DNA of 64,000 nucleotides. It comes from Sipunculus nudus (Eukaryota; Annelida; Sipuncula; Golfingiida; Sipunculidae). The stretch covers positions 48,581,678 to 48,645,677 of the forward strand of contig CM049307.1 of the NCBI GenBank assembly GCA_026874595.1, in the 5' to 3' direction. The number at the start of each line of letters is the position of its first letter. Position 1 is the stretch's first letter. Of this stretch, positions 1 through 13,309 are shown one piece after another. The notes beneath the pieces are model-generated. The model saw only the letters and a program-made list of their open reading frames with translations. It was not told the origin of the DNA and ran no database searches. The position numbers and the translations under genes were made by a program.

Positions 1-208
1 ACCTATCTGACCTTTATAAGCTAAAGGTAATCCCTCGAAGCTCTTATAAAAATAGACCAGAAAACGTTGATATAACTGCACACAGGCTGCTTGTTATGTT
101 TTTATCAACGTGTTTATAATTTATGGTGGCCCATTAAAATAATCAATACAAATTCAACAAGGGCATCTTGAAGCAAGTCAGATAAGCCACAGCTTTGTAA
201 ATGGTGTT

Positions 209-332
209 TTGCAACAAGTGACCCTTCTACCTCCGTATATATTCAACATACCACATTAGGTTACATGTTTTCACATTTTGTCAACATTGCTGTGTTTACA
301 AACATGTTGTTGATAAACAAGTTCACACATCC
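209..332 (+). repeat. Dispersed repeat R1, copy 1
   Basis: This segment matches the reverse complement of about 25970-26060 over roughly 110 bp, with shared blocks such as TTAGGTTAC and TTTGTCAACATTGCTGTG. The other part of that second copy (26050-26175) in turn matches 33722-33850, so all three belong to one interspersed family, probably a fragmentary DNA transposon. Confidence 0.6.
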
Positions 333-515
333 CTTGTGAAGGCCTTATAAGAACATTTCACAACCAAACTCACCCTTAGATCATTCATATATATACACAG
401 ACGAAGCCAGAAATCACATAAATTCTTTTTCAAAGGGTAGGTGATTGGGCACCTTTAAGGATATTTCTCCTTTAGTTCATAGACTAGCTTTAAGTCTTTA
501 TATCACAACACCTAC

Positions 516-683
516 CTTTAATCCCTTTGATTTTGACACAGAATCTCGCCCGATACCGGAAGTAGCCGACTCTGCACTTGCGCACGAGGAATGGTTTGGT
601 TTCGTTGTTCTCATAAAACTTATCTTCACACGCCCTGTTACTTCCGTCGACTGACTGGCACGAGAAACAGTCAATGGAGAGCA
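516..683 (-). CDS. QVR/sleepless-type Ly6 protein, second coding exon
   Basis: This is an internal exon of a secreted or GPI-linked three-finger (Ly6/uPAR) protein. On the minus strand it starts after an ATATTTCAG acceptor and ends AAAG before GTAGGTG. It is 168 nt long with phase 1 at both ends. The translation contains IDCFSCQS, then a spaced Cys, CEDKF, RKC and RFCVKIKG. The CxxC start followed by C-[ED]-x-x-F is the signature of the quiver/sleepless subfamily; in insects this protein modulates Shaker potassium channels and nicotinic receptors. The first base of its first codon must come from the preceding exon, and the signal-peptide exon at 23885-23948 supplies a matching G. The disulfide pattern is incomplete here, so a third exon with the C-terminal cysteines and any GPI signal should lie left of position 1. 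Family call is firm; orthology to one particular quiver paralogue is not. Confidence 0.78.
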
Positions 684-3600
684 CTGAAATATGGCAAAAA
701 TAAATGGTATTGAAAAGCAGGGTTTTAAAGAATAAAATATTAGAAATATATACAGTCATGCAGATAAAATATGAAATTTGTTGGGTTTTTTTTCTTTGAC
801 GACAATATCTCTTTCATTTGAAGGAAGGTAAACATGTATATAATGTGTCCTTATTAAGTCCTCTGTAATGCTAGCTTTTGATACACGGGGCTAGGAATAA
901 TAAATGGATCATGACCAGCCGCTAAGACTCTGGAAATAATGTCGCTGGTTCTAGCGAAGATTCACTGTTTGGCCTTTGAGGCGATGGCAGATACTGAAGC
1001 CCTTCCGGTCCAAAGTGCTACGCCAGGCAACGTTCAGCACCGTAAACCACCCGTTTAAAATAACTTTTCCTTTAATTTATAAGAACTTCTTCATATATTT
1101 TTTTTTTCAAACCAATATGCAGTGATAATTACGGACGAGATTATATTGTCGTCACAGAACGTTAAATAGGAAAACAGACTGATAACTTAACTGATATAAT
1201 GAAATAATTATACTGATAATAATGATTTGATTTTATCTGCATGGTTCAGTGGCTTTCAAATGGAATAAGCACAATGATCATATAAATGGATTGTGAGAAA
1301 GTGCAACTTAATTAACTGTTTTTCTATTCTTCCTTACATGACTTTTCAAAAAGCTCATTATTCATCCGTGCCTTTTATTTTATTTATATTGAAGGAAGAA
1401 GTATTTTGTCCTGAAAGAAATAATCAGTTAATATACATAATATCCAGATAACATTAAAGTATTATTTGATGTAACAGAATACCTTTTTATTCTCCTATTC
1501 TGTCTGCTATATCCAAATAAAATAGAACTTAATAAGACAACTCAGTACGCAGTCATAGCAGAAATTAATGATTATTTAGTATATGTATAGAATGTGATGA
1601 TAGATATAAAAAAAACATGATGTTTAATTTATTCAGCCCATATAAATATATGATACAGGTCACTGATGGACTCTTACAGCATGATAAAAAAACAATAAAA
1701 GCGATAAAACCGAATGGTTTATGACAGCGTGATTTAAAATATATAACTAGACTAGATCTTTTAATATTTAAAAGGGTAAACTGTTACAAAGTAAAAGTAT
1801 GAGAGAAAGAGAGAGAGATGTGATCTGACTGAAAACGTTAATGCAAGTAATATTCAGAGCGGCAACCTGAGTCTGATTAAGAATGGTCAAAAACATCGGA
1901 TTGTAGAAGACAGTTACAATAAAATTAAACAGGACAAACAAATAACATCTGTAGAAACCATGATCCATGGCGGGAACATAATGATCACACACTTGGCTCA
2001 AAACAGTACAGAAAAGGGCCATTATTCACGGACCACGGACATTAACGTGTCAGCCCGAGATTTTCAGGCCTGTATTGTGATTGCTAAATCAGCTTCACCG
2101 TTTACAATGCTTCTTGTTATTTATTTGTCAGCTATGCCTAATCACTGATCTGATGAACAGCTCTATTGGGCTCTTGGAGCTAATATGCTGTCCCTTGGTC
2201 TCTTTTTGTTATTGTTGTAATAGCAATTAAGGGACGTTTAATTAAATAACACAAACTCTCACCGGCGTCTTATAGCGCTTGGCATAAAGCTGCTCTACCC
2301 GCAAGGATAACAAGCCATATTGGCACAGATGGTCCATATAGTTCTTTTGATTTCATAGAATACCAGTCCAAACTATACGAAATAAACGTGAGGATCCAGC
2401 TGTGCATTTCCATATCTTCTTTGTTTATATACCTTTGTTTATATTTCTTTTAGATTTAAACATTATTTATCACAAAGACAAAGGGGAAAAAGTCTGACAA
2501 TTCTGTGGAAAGTCAGCTTTACTTACGTAAGAAACCACATATTTATAATAGAATTTTTTTTATAAAGGATACTTGAATTTAAGACAACAACCGTGTAGTT
2601 CGGACTTGGTTGATCCATATTCGTCCTTCCCTTTTCGCCTGAAGCATACCACATAATTCATCGATTTGATAGAGTACAAGCACGTGTGCCTTATCGAGGC
2701 CAAGAATAAATATTACCAAATACTCTGAGGACAAAAAGATAATAAAGCTCAAATACGTATGCAAAACAGGTAATTTGTGTGATGATGGAAGCATGAGCTT
2801 TATAAAAGCGTCAACTTCTTAAGCGATTGCTTCATGGATATTTTTATTTTTAGACTAATGTTTCATGCATATCAACGTTTCATTGTAAAAAAAAGTGTTC
2901 TAATGTATTAGTACTATTACACTTTTGGACCAGAGGAAATCAATTTCAATGAAATCCAGTGACTTAGACAGATTATTGTCTGATTAATAATGGATAAAGA
3001 AGCAAATTCCATTTAGATCGGCGCAAGTAGTTCAGCAAAAAATCAGGTAAGAGGGAAAATTTGGGAGACTATCTAAATGCGCTCGTAGCGAGCATACTTA
3101 TGCACTTGTAGCATAAAATACAAAGGTAATTCTACATGACTAAACTGAAGTATCAATATCATGTAATTTTCGAGAGTTGGTCGCCCAAATGCTGCAGCCT
3201 TTAGGGTCCACGGATGGATACATCGCCCGTCGAGACGGTCAACGTATTGATAATTCGAAGGAGGGCACGTGTTGCCGTCAATAGACCGGGGGTATTTCTC
3301 CGGCTAATTCATCTATATTCCTTTTCATAACGGCCACGGGCCGTAAAAGAATGCCTTTTCCATGGTTACAGGTACTACATTGATAAAAGCCGACAGAAAC
3401 TCACGGCGTTATGTAGGAAGTATTCAATAATAAAAAAGCTACTTGTCTCACCGAGGAGTGGAGGGCGCGAACGGCCGCCCCACACTCAACAGACCAGTTA
3501 CGTTTGTTCTCTTTCTGGTGCTCACTTCTACATCACTCACTCTGGCTGGCTATATGAAACAACGTCACTCCTCTCCCTCATATTTTTAACCAGACCGAGA

Positions 3601-3950
3601 AGGGTCTGTCATCAAGGTTTATGCAAAGAACTTCAGTTCACTCGATCACTCCAGTTCCAGATGTTAAAGCGGTATTTAGCTATATCACACATAGTTGCTG
3701 CATATCTAACATTAGTTACCTGAGTGGTAAATGGTCCAAATTAACAAAATTAAATAAATGAACGTTTATCACATGTGAACTAAATTCTTTTAGGATCCTG
3801 CCGGTGGTCATGTTTTCCTAACCGTGATATCATAACATTTAATTATTTTAAATAGAGGTTAGTAAAGCTTAGCCAACATAATCACCTGACGTCAATCAGG
3901 TCATAAATGTATTTTAATGTAATTTAGAGTTTTCACCTGATCTTCTGGAT
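684..3950. other. Intronic/unassigned, no gene seen
   Basis: AT-rich sequence within the inferred intron of the QVR-like gene. Short open frames here have no domain, signal or splice support. The stretch 3170-3480 is conspicuously GC-richer, with a CACGTG E-box near 3265 and an inverted GGCCACGGGCC near 3331. It could be a regulatory element, but nothing in this sequence alone proves it. Confidence 0.4.
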
Positions 3951-3953
3951 GAT

Positions 3954-4463
3954 GCCTATTAAAAACATAACATTTATGTTCGAAACTAGACAGCATACAA
4001 AGGTTCGAAGAACATGGATGACAGAACATTTTCTAATACTCTCGCCCGTGTTTGACGTTCAAGGAAACACAGTTGTTATTCGTATACAAGGAATTTGCCA
4101 ACATTTGACTACATGATTTTACATTCACTGCCAAGAGATATTATTTGAAAAATAACCAATTAACACCTGTCTGCTCGAACCACAGCAGCCGGATGTAAAC
4201 AATGGAAGCCTATTAAATAACATAACATTTATGTTCGAAACTAGAGAGCATACAAAGGTTCGAAGAACCTGGATAACGGATCATTTCCTAATACTCATGC
4301 CCGTCTTGGATGTTCAAGGAAACATAGTTGTCATTCATATACATAGAACTTGCCAACCATAAGGCTACATGAATTCACATTCACTGCCAAGAGATATAAT
4401 TTGAAAAAAAAAACATTTAATGCCTGTCTGCTCTAACCACAGCAGCCGGATGAAAACAATGGA
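3954..4463. repeat. Tandem duplication of a ~254-bp unit
   Basis: Two direct copies start at GCCTATTAAA (3954 and 4208). They share long blocks such as ACATAACATTTATGTTCG, GCATACAAAGGTTCGAAGAA, CACTGCCAAGAGATA and CAGCAGCCGGATG. They differ at scattered positions, by my eye roughly one in ten. Each copy contains the palindromic ACATAACATTTATGTTCG motif. No coding potential is apparent. Confidence 0.9.
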
Positions 4464-6714
4464 ACAGCAGACGTGAACGAGGACTCCAACAGTGGTTGGG
4501 CCTGTTTTTTTCTACGCATGCGTGATCTATTCTGTCCATAAGTTCCACTGTGTGTAAATGCACAGACAATTTCAATTTCATCGCCAGTTATTATAATCTT
4601 TTACATCAGGAAGAAACACCACTTCATTAACGGTTCTGTTATAAATGACTAAAAAAACTTAAAGGAGATCCTTTTTTGCCGAAAGTGATGTTTCACTGTC
4701 AAGATCTTCAGCCATACCTCAGACGATTATTCGGGGGTTTTATCACTCTAGAGATAAATTTATATCACCTTGCACATACGTTCACCCTAAGAATATACTG
4801 TGCGCACAAAATAATTATGAAAAAAGAAAGGATTCTTTTTCATTGAAACAGGTCCAAAAGTATCAAAACAGCATAAAAACTCAAGGGTATATTGCTTTCA
4901 ACGGGCTGTATGACTATACCAGCAGCTGTCAGGTCGCTGCACCAATCAGACCATTTCTTCCACAGCCCGAGGCCAAGGAAACCATCTGATAAGAGCAAAG
5001 TGGGCACTAGAATACCAACACGGTGGTGATGGAGGGCTTTCTAGACAGAGATTATTCAGAGGTAAAAGAACGATTTTATACCATGCCCATGACACCAGAG
5101 AGCGCTTTTTTGGTCAAGTAAGCTTATCTTGTTGCGGGCAAAATAAAACACACAGTGCACTGTGCTTAACATCGACCCCACAGTGAGTAAACAATTGATC
5201 TGAACCTGCCAGATTTCCCTTATCCTCTGCAGTTAAATTTTTATGCTTATATTTATCTGTTTTAGATAGAAAAAAATACTTCACCTATTCTTTAAGAGCC
5301 TTTAGCGAGACCCCGCTATAGCCACTAGCTGTTTTTATCCGGTCACAAGTAATTATATGAACAAACAAAAAATCCAGAGAACTGGTAATACGTAAAAATA
5401 AAGATCAGAGTGATTGTCACAAAGACAAATACGTTTCTCATACAGTTATCAGTAAAAAATTGTTTTAGCTCTGGCATTCTACTTTGTAACAGCTCAGAAT
5501 ACAGTAAAGGAAAAAAATATATTATTGTACAATATTCTCATGTTTGCAAGATAATCATAACGTAAATATATAAAGTATAAGTCTAATGAACGATAATTAA
5601 ACTTAATCACTTTTAAATCAATTTAAATTAAATAAACTGACAGAAGAGGTCAAGGACCCAACCCTTGAATATATTTTAAGAAACCTTTATAACCGCATAA
5701 AATTGTGATCACGGTTTCGCGGTAAGCAAATAACAATGGGTGCTTCTAGGGCCCAGCTGAAAAGTAACTGAAGGCCGTGGGACCAGGTTCATCAAAGCAC
5801 GTCTTTTCAATTTTAATGTTGAACCATTACCAGTTTTATCGAGTTTGTGGCGACATTTTTTAATAAAAGAAAGCATCTATAATATGAATATCATCCATGA
5901 GTCCACAAGTTAAAACACTGGATGTCGGGCATAAAAGAGGGGAGGTATTGAGCAAAACACTTAATTGTACAACTGCACAAATCTGTAATTTCAGCAGCAC
6001 ATTTTGATTTAGCAGCTGCACAAAGATGGGTCAGTTACACGTTAAAATATACCATGGATCAGTATATGATCTCCCTGAAGGAGACATGTAAAGAATGTTC
6101 CCTTCACCAATATAAGCACCATCAGACCAACTCGAGCTCACTTCGGTTTTTTTTCAGATCAATATCAGAGGTTAAAAAGTGGCCTGGTCGGTAAGGTTTA
6201 TTGCATTGATTGATCCTCGTCAGACCTGTCTTGGATCTTATCCACTTTATATCGATCCAGGTCAAATCTTTCTTGCTCCCCCGGTGTAACAGCCATGCGA
6301 TGTATTCTTGGTCGATTCTTATTAACTGGCAGTAAAAGTATGGTACACCCGATCCTAAATAGCGTTATTATATACTTAAGCAAGGAATCCTCAATAAGTG
6401 AATTTGTTGTGTATTAATTGCCGTTAATCTGGTTAAAGTAACTTCATTTTGATACTGATAACAATCTTACTCATTAAATAACATTCGTCTATTGCAGTGC
6501 TAGCTATCATATGTATTTCTGAAAGAACTTAAAGGTTTCTTATAATATATATTCTCCTAGGTGCACCTTTTATTCATATATTTCACGAAAAAAATAGAAT
6601 CAAGATGATGGGAAGGATGCTAAAACATAACGACGATTGACAGGTTGCCAAAAAATCATGTATTTTTAAACAAATATTTAGTTTACCGCAAATGCACTGT
6701 TGTAGAGTTATACG
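4464..6714. other. Intronic/unassigned, no gene seen
   Basis: AT-rich with no supported exon, RNA gene or recognisable transposon. Open frames do not exceed about 60 codons. Confidence 0.4.
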
Positions 6715-7028
6715 ATATCCAAGTTTGTATTTTGAAGATACTGTTACTCTGTAAATACATCATCGGCTACACTCTGATTACTTTGTTTGTATTTAGAATA
6801 TAATGATACTCTGTAAATACATCATCGGCTATACTCTGAAAACCTTATGTGTATTTTGAAGATACTGTTACTCTGTTAATACATCATCGGCTACACTCGG
6901 ACCACTCTGTTTATATTTTGAAGATACTGTTACTCTGTAAATACATCATTGGCTAAACTCTGACAACTCTGTTTGTATTTTGAAGATATTGTTACTCTGT
7001 AAATACATCATCGGCTACACTCTGATTA
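6715..7028. repeat. 62-bp tandem repeat, five units
   Basis: The block CTCTGTAAATACATCATCGG recurs with exactly 62-bp spacing (GTAAATACAT at 6751, 6813, 6875, 6937 and 6999). Units are imperfect: unit 2 carries several changes, unit 3 has GTTAATACAT, and unit 4 has ATTGGCTAAAC. There is no spacer/repeat alternation, so it is an ordinary minisatellite rather than a CRISPR-like array. Confidence 0.93.
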
Positions 7029-7766
7029 TTACCCGCGAGAATCTGAAACAACAGCCAACCATATATATGAAAATTATAAACTCAAAATTATTTTCCAAAA
7101 AGAAAAGCAAACTAAGAAATTGTATGTATCTCATTTGGCAAACTACCGAATCACACTTAATATTTTGAGCCCTACTGCACAAAACAAGTAATTATTGCCA
7201 AAGCGAAATTATCGTCTGCTGACACCATTGTATGACCATCACCGGATTACTTGAACATGGTTATTTTTTTAATTCACGAAGAACTGGAATAAGGTTCTTA
7301 ATAAACTAAAATATAATTATGATCTGTTGTTAAAAATATGCGATTTTGCGGACAACTTTGGTTGCGAAAAACAAAATAAGTTAAAAAATATATATATACA
7401 TGTATTTCGTACAAAATGCATGACGATATCTTTAAGTATTCAGTACTTTAGATTCTTCTCATGATGGAAATGGACTTTTTAGTCCATGTACAAGCTGATT
7501 TGTATGGCAGCCGATTTCGATCATGCAGAACCATGATATTTTTTTCATCCTAATACTCACTTGGTGGTATAAATTAAGAGCTATCCTGGGCAGCTAGCTG
7601 GACAACGCTTCCTGCACTACTCGGTAGGACCTGGTGTTATTATTTAGCTGGTGTAACGATATATTTAATAATTTTCAGAATTGGTAGACACCGCTCGCAA
7701 ACTTTTCCTATCAAATGATTGACTAAAATATATAACAAATCCCGAGCAAATACCTTTCGATATGAT

Positions 7767-8310
7767 TTAAAGGGGCCTAATCGCCAATAAAGCATTTTAA
7801 TTAATACGAAAAATAGTTTCGTCCCTTTAAAATGAATTTGTATACGCTAAAATATTGCCCTGACACCGTTTGCATACTACTGTAAACGAGTGTTAAAAAG
7901 AGTGGACCGGGCGCGATCACAGGTGTAAACATAAACACAGCGTGTGCGTCGCCCGGGCCACAACAATTGTCAATCAGGAGATTCCCTGACTGACTTGGTC
8001 CAAAAAAAAAATAATAATTATTAATGCTGGCTGAAATATCGCATATATTTATATTGCGGCTCACAATCGTACCCCCGGTCACGCGGCCTTGTTATGGTAA
8101 ACATTCAAACGTAGGATGTGTTTACCAACACGCAGAGCCATAACAAAGTGTTAAACGACCATATGCGAGGTACTGGGACTGTGTGCTTGGATGGCTTTGC
8201 TGGGAATCTTGTGTATAAAGCAAAACTGAACTGATAGTGTGAAAGAATAGGCGTAATATTGCTCCTGGTTATATCCCTTTAATGAAAGCTCTTTAAATTC
8301 TTTAAAAGTA
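7767..8310 (+). mobile_element. Non-autonomous transposon family R2, copy 1
   Basis: Starts TTAAAGGGGCCTA and is alignable with 34026-34761 through blocks such as GGACCGGGCGCG, CCTGACTGACTTGG, ACGCGGCCTTGTTATGGTAA and AAGCAAAACTG. The better-preserved second copy ends TAGGCCCCTTTAA, the inverse of this start, so the family has short terminal inverted repeats. No transposase is encoded. Confidence 0.75.
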
Positions 8311-8319
8311 AGCAAAATA

Positions 8320-11300
8320 TGCAGCATCACGAAAGGATGTTGATAATTATCAATATACAAAATTTAAGTTATGCTTTTTCGCGGACCAGCTGCTGCTTAA
8401 AGCATTATTTTGTGACAAGAAGCACAAGCCGCAGGTGTTATTGCAATGTGATATTTCTGTCCTTTTTTATCAATGGAGATCTAGATCGATCTAATAATGC
8501 CCCTGCTACTTCAACCAGCCATTAGAGTGACTACTAGAAACTCTCCCGTCCTTGTCTGACTTGACAGGTCCTGCCGACCAAAGTAATTAAAGACAAAAAA
8601 TTCTTCCTGATGCAACAGTTATTCTTTGTGGGAAGTACTAATGTTCAATAAAGGGACCCAAGCTAGATGGTTCAAGATGTTTTCTGAACTATGGTAATTG
8701 TGTATCCGTTTATGTCTTCTCCCTAGCGGCTTTGTAACCCAGTGTGTATTTGTAATAGATATAAACTAGCTTAAAATAGTAAACTGGTACAAATACTAGA
8801 ATCAGATATTTATAATGTTATGGACAAACTATCCAAAAAGACGCCATACCATTTGATTGACAGTCCCGAAGAGGCATCCCTTAGATTACACTCAAAATTT
8901 ATCTATCTTAATGATACAAGTAATGTATGGTTCCATTTAGGAGGTTATGATCTGACTATATTGACGTTGTTTGTCTCCTGTGACTTGCAGTAGCTTTTAG
9001 CTCTCTGATATCAGGTCGCATCATAATAATCTACCACTGACTTAAATATAACATTGTCCCTTCGATGACTGCGAAAAAACCCTAAATGGTCCCCATTAAC
9101 ATATCCAGCGTAAGGAGGACACAGTTTGGTCAGGTCTTTGCCAAACGGCATTCTCGGAGAAGAAAACAATTGACTAACCAGAATTCGAAATCTTTCACTC
9201 CATGTTTGTTCTTTCATCATGTGGTCTCCCATACCAGATCCATACTAAACGTTTATATATTGGTATAGCTTTGTCTGCCTTTTAATTGAACGCATTTCAA
9301 CCTCTCTATAGTGAGGTGTATGGTGAATATGGTGAATCCTTAAAATTTGCTTAACATTTCATCACTAAGGGTAAATCCTGAAATAAATTGGAATTTGGGC
9401 CTGAACTGTGATTGAAAAGACAATTGTAAGAATTGGAACAGATCTGACAGATATAATATTAAATGACTAAGAATTTTGAAGCCTACGGGCTGAGATGCGA
9501 TAAGTTGTAATAATGTGCAACTGATTTAACCCTAATCATCCACAGAACTGAATGCTCATTAGAAGTTACTGTGCAAAAGTTCACTCCGCAGATCAGTTAG
9601 GATATATCTATGTTTTAATGTGAAGTTGAGCTAAGTGTGGATATGCTAGTTTGCAAAAATTAGATATGCTGCCTTATCTCGCATAAATTTTGTGAATTAG
9701 AACACTTGTCTGGAAATGCTTTTCCATTATAGACTTCCAATCTTTTTAAATGTGTTAATGGAATTTTTATGTATAAAGCCTAGCTGTGCTGTTTTCCCCT
9801 AAACAGATTGCACAGAATAAGAAATCGAGTTTCTTCAAAATTAGTGGAGTGGAGCTGAATTGGAAATGCAAAATCTGAATTGCCTCCCATGTCTGACTGT
9901 TACGTCACCTTTATTTTATTACTATTTCTACTGAAACCGGTGGAGAACGGATAACGCAAGCTGTAAACTCAGATAAATCCCCCCCCCCCCCAATAAAATA
10001 TTCGTGTCCCCGGGAAATACTCGGTTCTATGGCCATCCTCGATTAAATTCACATTCGTGTTATTAAAACCAACGCCATCAGCGAATGACAACCATAACTG
10101 CTTCTTAGTCCGATTAAGATCATAGGGCAACATCTCGTCCATATCTCATTCTTATCTATCACACAGAGACCAAAACAAGGTAGTACTGATACAAAGTTTT
10201 CATGGACAATGAACGTTGAAGATCTGGTGCACCTTTAGGCATGGGTATTTGAAAGGCCTCATGTTTTGTGCACTTGTAGTATGTTCTACTCTGATGAATT
10301 TTCAAATTTAATATGTAGAAAGTGTGAATAAACTTTAAATAAGAATAATATATCACTGGTAAAGTCAAGTGGCGCAACCTAAGCAAGATCAAGACCGACA
10401 TTCACCATAATCCTCCCCTGTAGGTCGAGGATTTCATGCCAGCAAGCCTCTGAGAAACACCAAAACCAGATGGTAATAGCACACCAAGGCTGGAGAGACG
10501 GCATCAGGGACAAGGAAAAATACACCTGTTACCGATACACTGGTCCCAATTAGAGTCGGTCAAATCAGGTAGCCTTTTTCCAATTTCATTAAGCGGTGTT
10601 GTCCTTGGCAATGGTAGAGAAAATCAAGGTTTTCTTGCAAAACAACGAACTGCCTCTGATTTTAACATTTTATTCCTAAAATACATTAAGGGGGTAAATT
10701 GTCTTGGTTTCCTTCCAGTTAAGCCCTTCTAATATTATTTGAAAAGCATGGGGCAATATCGTTTCTTCTAACAAATGTGCCGTTCACTGCTATAAACTGT
10801 TATGAAAGAATGTTGACCTGTGGGATATCAGTACAAATGGTTGCTTACTGATCCCTGTCTAATTTCATTGATTTGATTTGAAAAAAAAGTCGAGCACTTT
10901 TACTAAATGGGAATTCCTCTATTGGTGGAATACCTCACCCTCACCACTACGCTTAGACTTTAAAAAAGTAGACTGATTTAGAAAACATGTGTTTCATAAT
11001 TCCATTTGGGATTCTTGGGAGTCGTCCATTCATGGAAGTTCGGGCACGTGACATAAATAATTTCTTCTTAGGGTCATGGGTCAGCAGATAATGGAGACTA
11101 GTTCTCATCTCATTTTTATACAAGGGGGTAAATTACTTTATGGCTAGGCTCTGCGGGACCAAATTGGAGTGGGGAACAAGTCCATACATTAAATGGCAGC
11201 CTTGAATTTGCTTCTTCGACATTACATAAAGTGATCTTAATCCTGACACAAGAAACCTTTCAGTCCCCAGACTGTCACGGTCGAGCACGGAACATGGATT

Positions 11301-13305
11301 AATGGACGTACAGGCGGCCATCTTCCTAATAGCGTCCGGTTTGAATTTAATCTAATGACCGCCACTAATGGAGGTTACTTAGCCCTAGTCGTCTGCGTAC
11401 AAGCCCCGTCTCGTAGTCAACATTTCTTACCGGATTTAACGGATGTAGTACGCAAAATCTCGTTTCCTGGAAATCAGGTCTTATATCACAGAGGCCAATT
11501 ATACTTAATTTCAAAGATGTTACACCTGCCTCAGAAATCCCGCGAGACTCTGTGCGAGATTAATAAGCATTAGGGCCACATGGCCCATCTTGCCTAATAA
11601 GGAAATTGAGTTAAGTTATTGTTTGAATGGTCAAAATGGACCAACCATGGTCATAAATTAATCATTGAAATTCTGAACCTAAAATCAAAGCAGTAACTCA
11701 TTGATATAAACCTAGATGACCTCTTAACTGAGGCGTTTCAAGGACTGGTTTTGAATACTGGGTGGAGTGAACAAGTCTTCTTTTGATCCCGAAGCAGAAT
11801 TACTACGGACCAATTCTTTATCCGGTTAATTCCTTTCTCGTTGGAGTTATAATACTTCAGGTGCCGCGGGATCACTTTTACTCTCATGAATTCACAGAAA
11901 ATCGATCCAGCCCTTTATTTCCTGTGTATGGCTGCTGTTTGTGTCCTCCACATCAGCAGAATGACGGCGCCTCCAGTCCTTGTTTCACAGTCCCTTGTCT
12001 ACAGGTAACTCATATCAGGTGAAGTATATATAAGGTGAGGGACCTTATCTGACTTATTTTAAATGTGTTCATATATATATAGACTCATTGACTTATTTGA
12101 CACGGGTGGTCGTTTCTACTTAAAATCAAAACCTCTCCCAGTTAGACACTGTGGGACCCCAAGGTTTGCTTGTCTAAACTTTAAAATAAAAATTTGTCAC
12201 ATTTCAAGGAGACATCTCTTTGCATTTCATATGCGAATGCTTACAATATATTACTTATTCAGTGAAAGCCTTACCACGAAAACACCCATGTTTATGTAAT
12301 TTGCCTTGCAACAATTTTTGTCGGTGTGATATGTGACACATATCATACACATATCACATATAGATCACACATATATGACAAATGTGTTACTGGATCACAT
12401 TACCCTCTTCACTTCAATTATACAACCGCCGCTGATGGACATAGAAGCCCGGCGTATATATTGTGGGTGACAGATTTTGACCTCCACAAACCCTTACCAG
12501 CAGAGTCTTACTTTTGTGAGTCCGATTCTGCGCGGTGTGTTGCTTGTATATTTATTGTATATAAACAATGGCAACAGGATTGCACTGAAAACCAGAATAC
12601 AGCTGAATGGATAAATAAATGTTAAGTGAATAAAATTTAGCATAAACGCCCTGATATATTTAATTATTGTGTCTGCATAAATATCTCATAATCCTTATCA
12701 TAATACATTTTTATTTAACAATACTGGTATGTTCCTTTCTTGTAATGCATGTGAACCTTGCTGACCAAGTTTGGCCAAATGGTACAAATTTAAAAACAGA
12801 TGGGTTCATTGCTAAAGGTGACCTGCAATTGAAAAAAATGAACTAGACGGAGTACAAAACCATAAATTATTAATTACCTGAAACCTTTCAAGAATGATCA
12901 GCCTAATTATAATGATACAGTAATTTGATGATTAAAATGTTAATGGAGTATTAAACGTTAATGGATTTGCCCGTGTACAAGCTAAATATTTTTTTTTTGG
13001 TGTTACAACCTGTATTTGAGGCAAAATGTAGTCCTATCCATAAGAGTGAATGGCGTTTGTCATAAAATTATTGACTATTGAGCTATTAGGTGTTCCACAA
13101 TTTGATCATGGCTAGGTTTGCAAGGATATAACTATCGAATGGTTATATTACTTATTTTTTTTGGTGGGGTGGGTGGGGTGTTTAATAAAACAAGTGACCC
13201 ATGGGTCATGACGCTCAGCTTTCTGGGAAGAGATTCGCAAAAGGAAATTTTATCATCTGAATGGTAGTATATACCCATTCAACTGAAGCATCAAACAGAT
13301 TAACC
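8320..13305. other. Intronic/unassigned, no gene seen
   Basis: Contains a poly-C tract near 9980 and no supported exon. The segment 11270-11580 is richer in G+C, with several TAAT-core sites in a short space (for example CTAATGACC, ACTAATGG, GATTAATAAGCATTAG). It is a candidate regulatory element inside the long intron. Confidence 0.35.
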
Positions 13306-13309
13306 AACA

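Noticed and set aside
6715..7028. Possible CRISPR-like array
   Set aside because: Units are contiguous 62-bp repeats with no unique spacers, in eukaryotic DNA.
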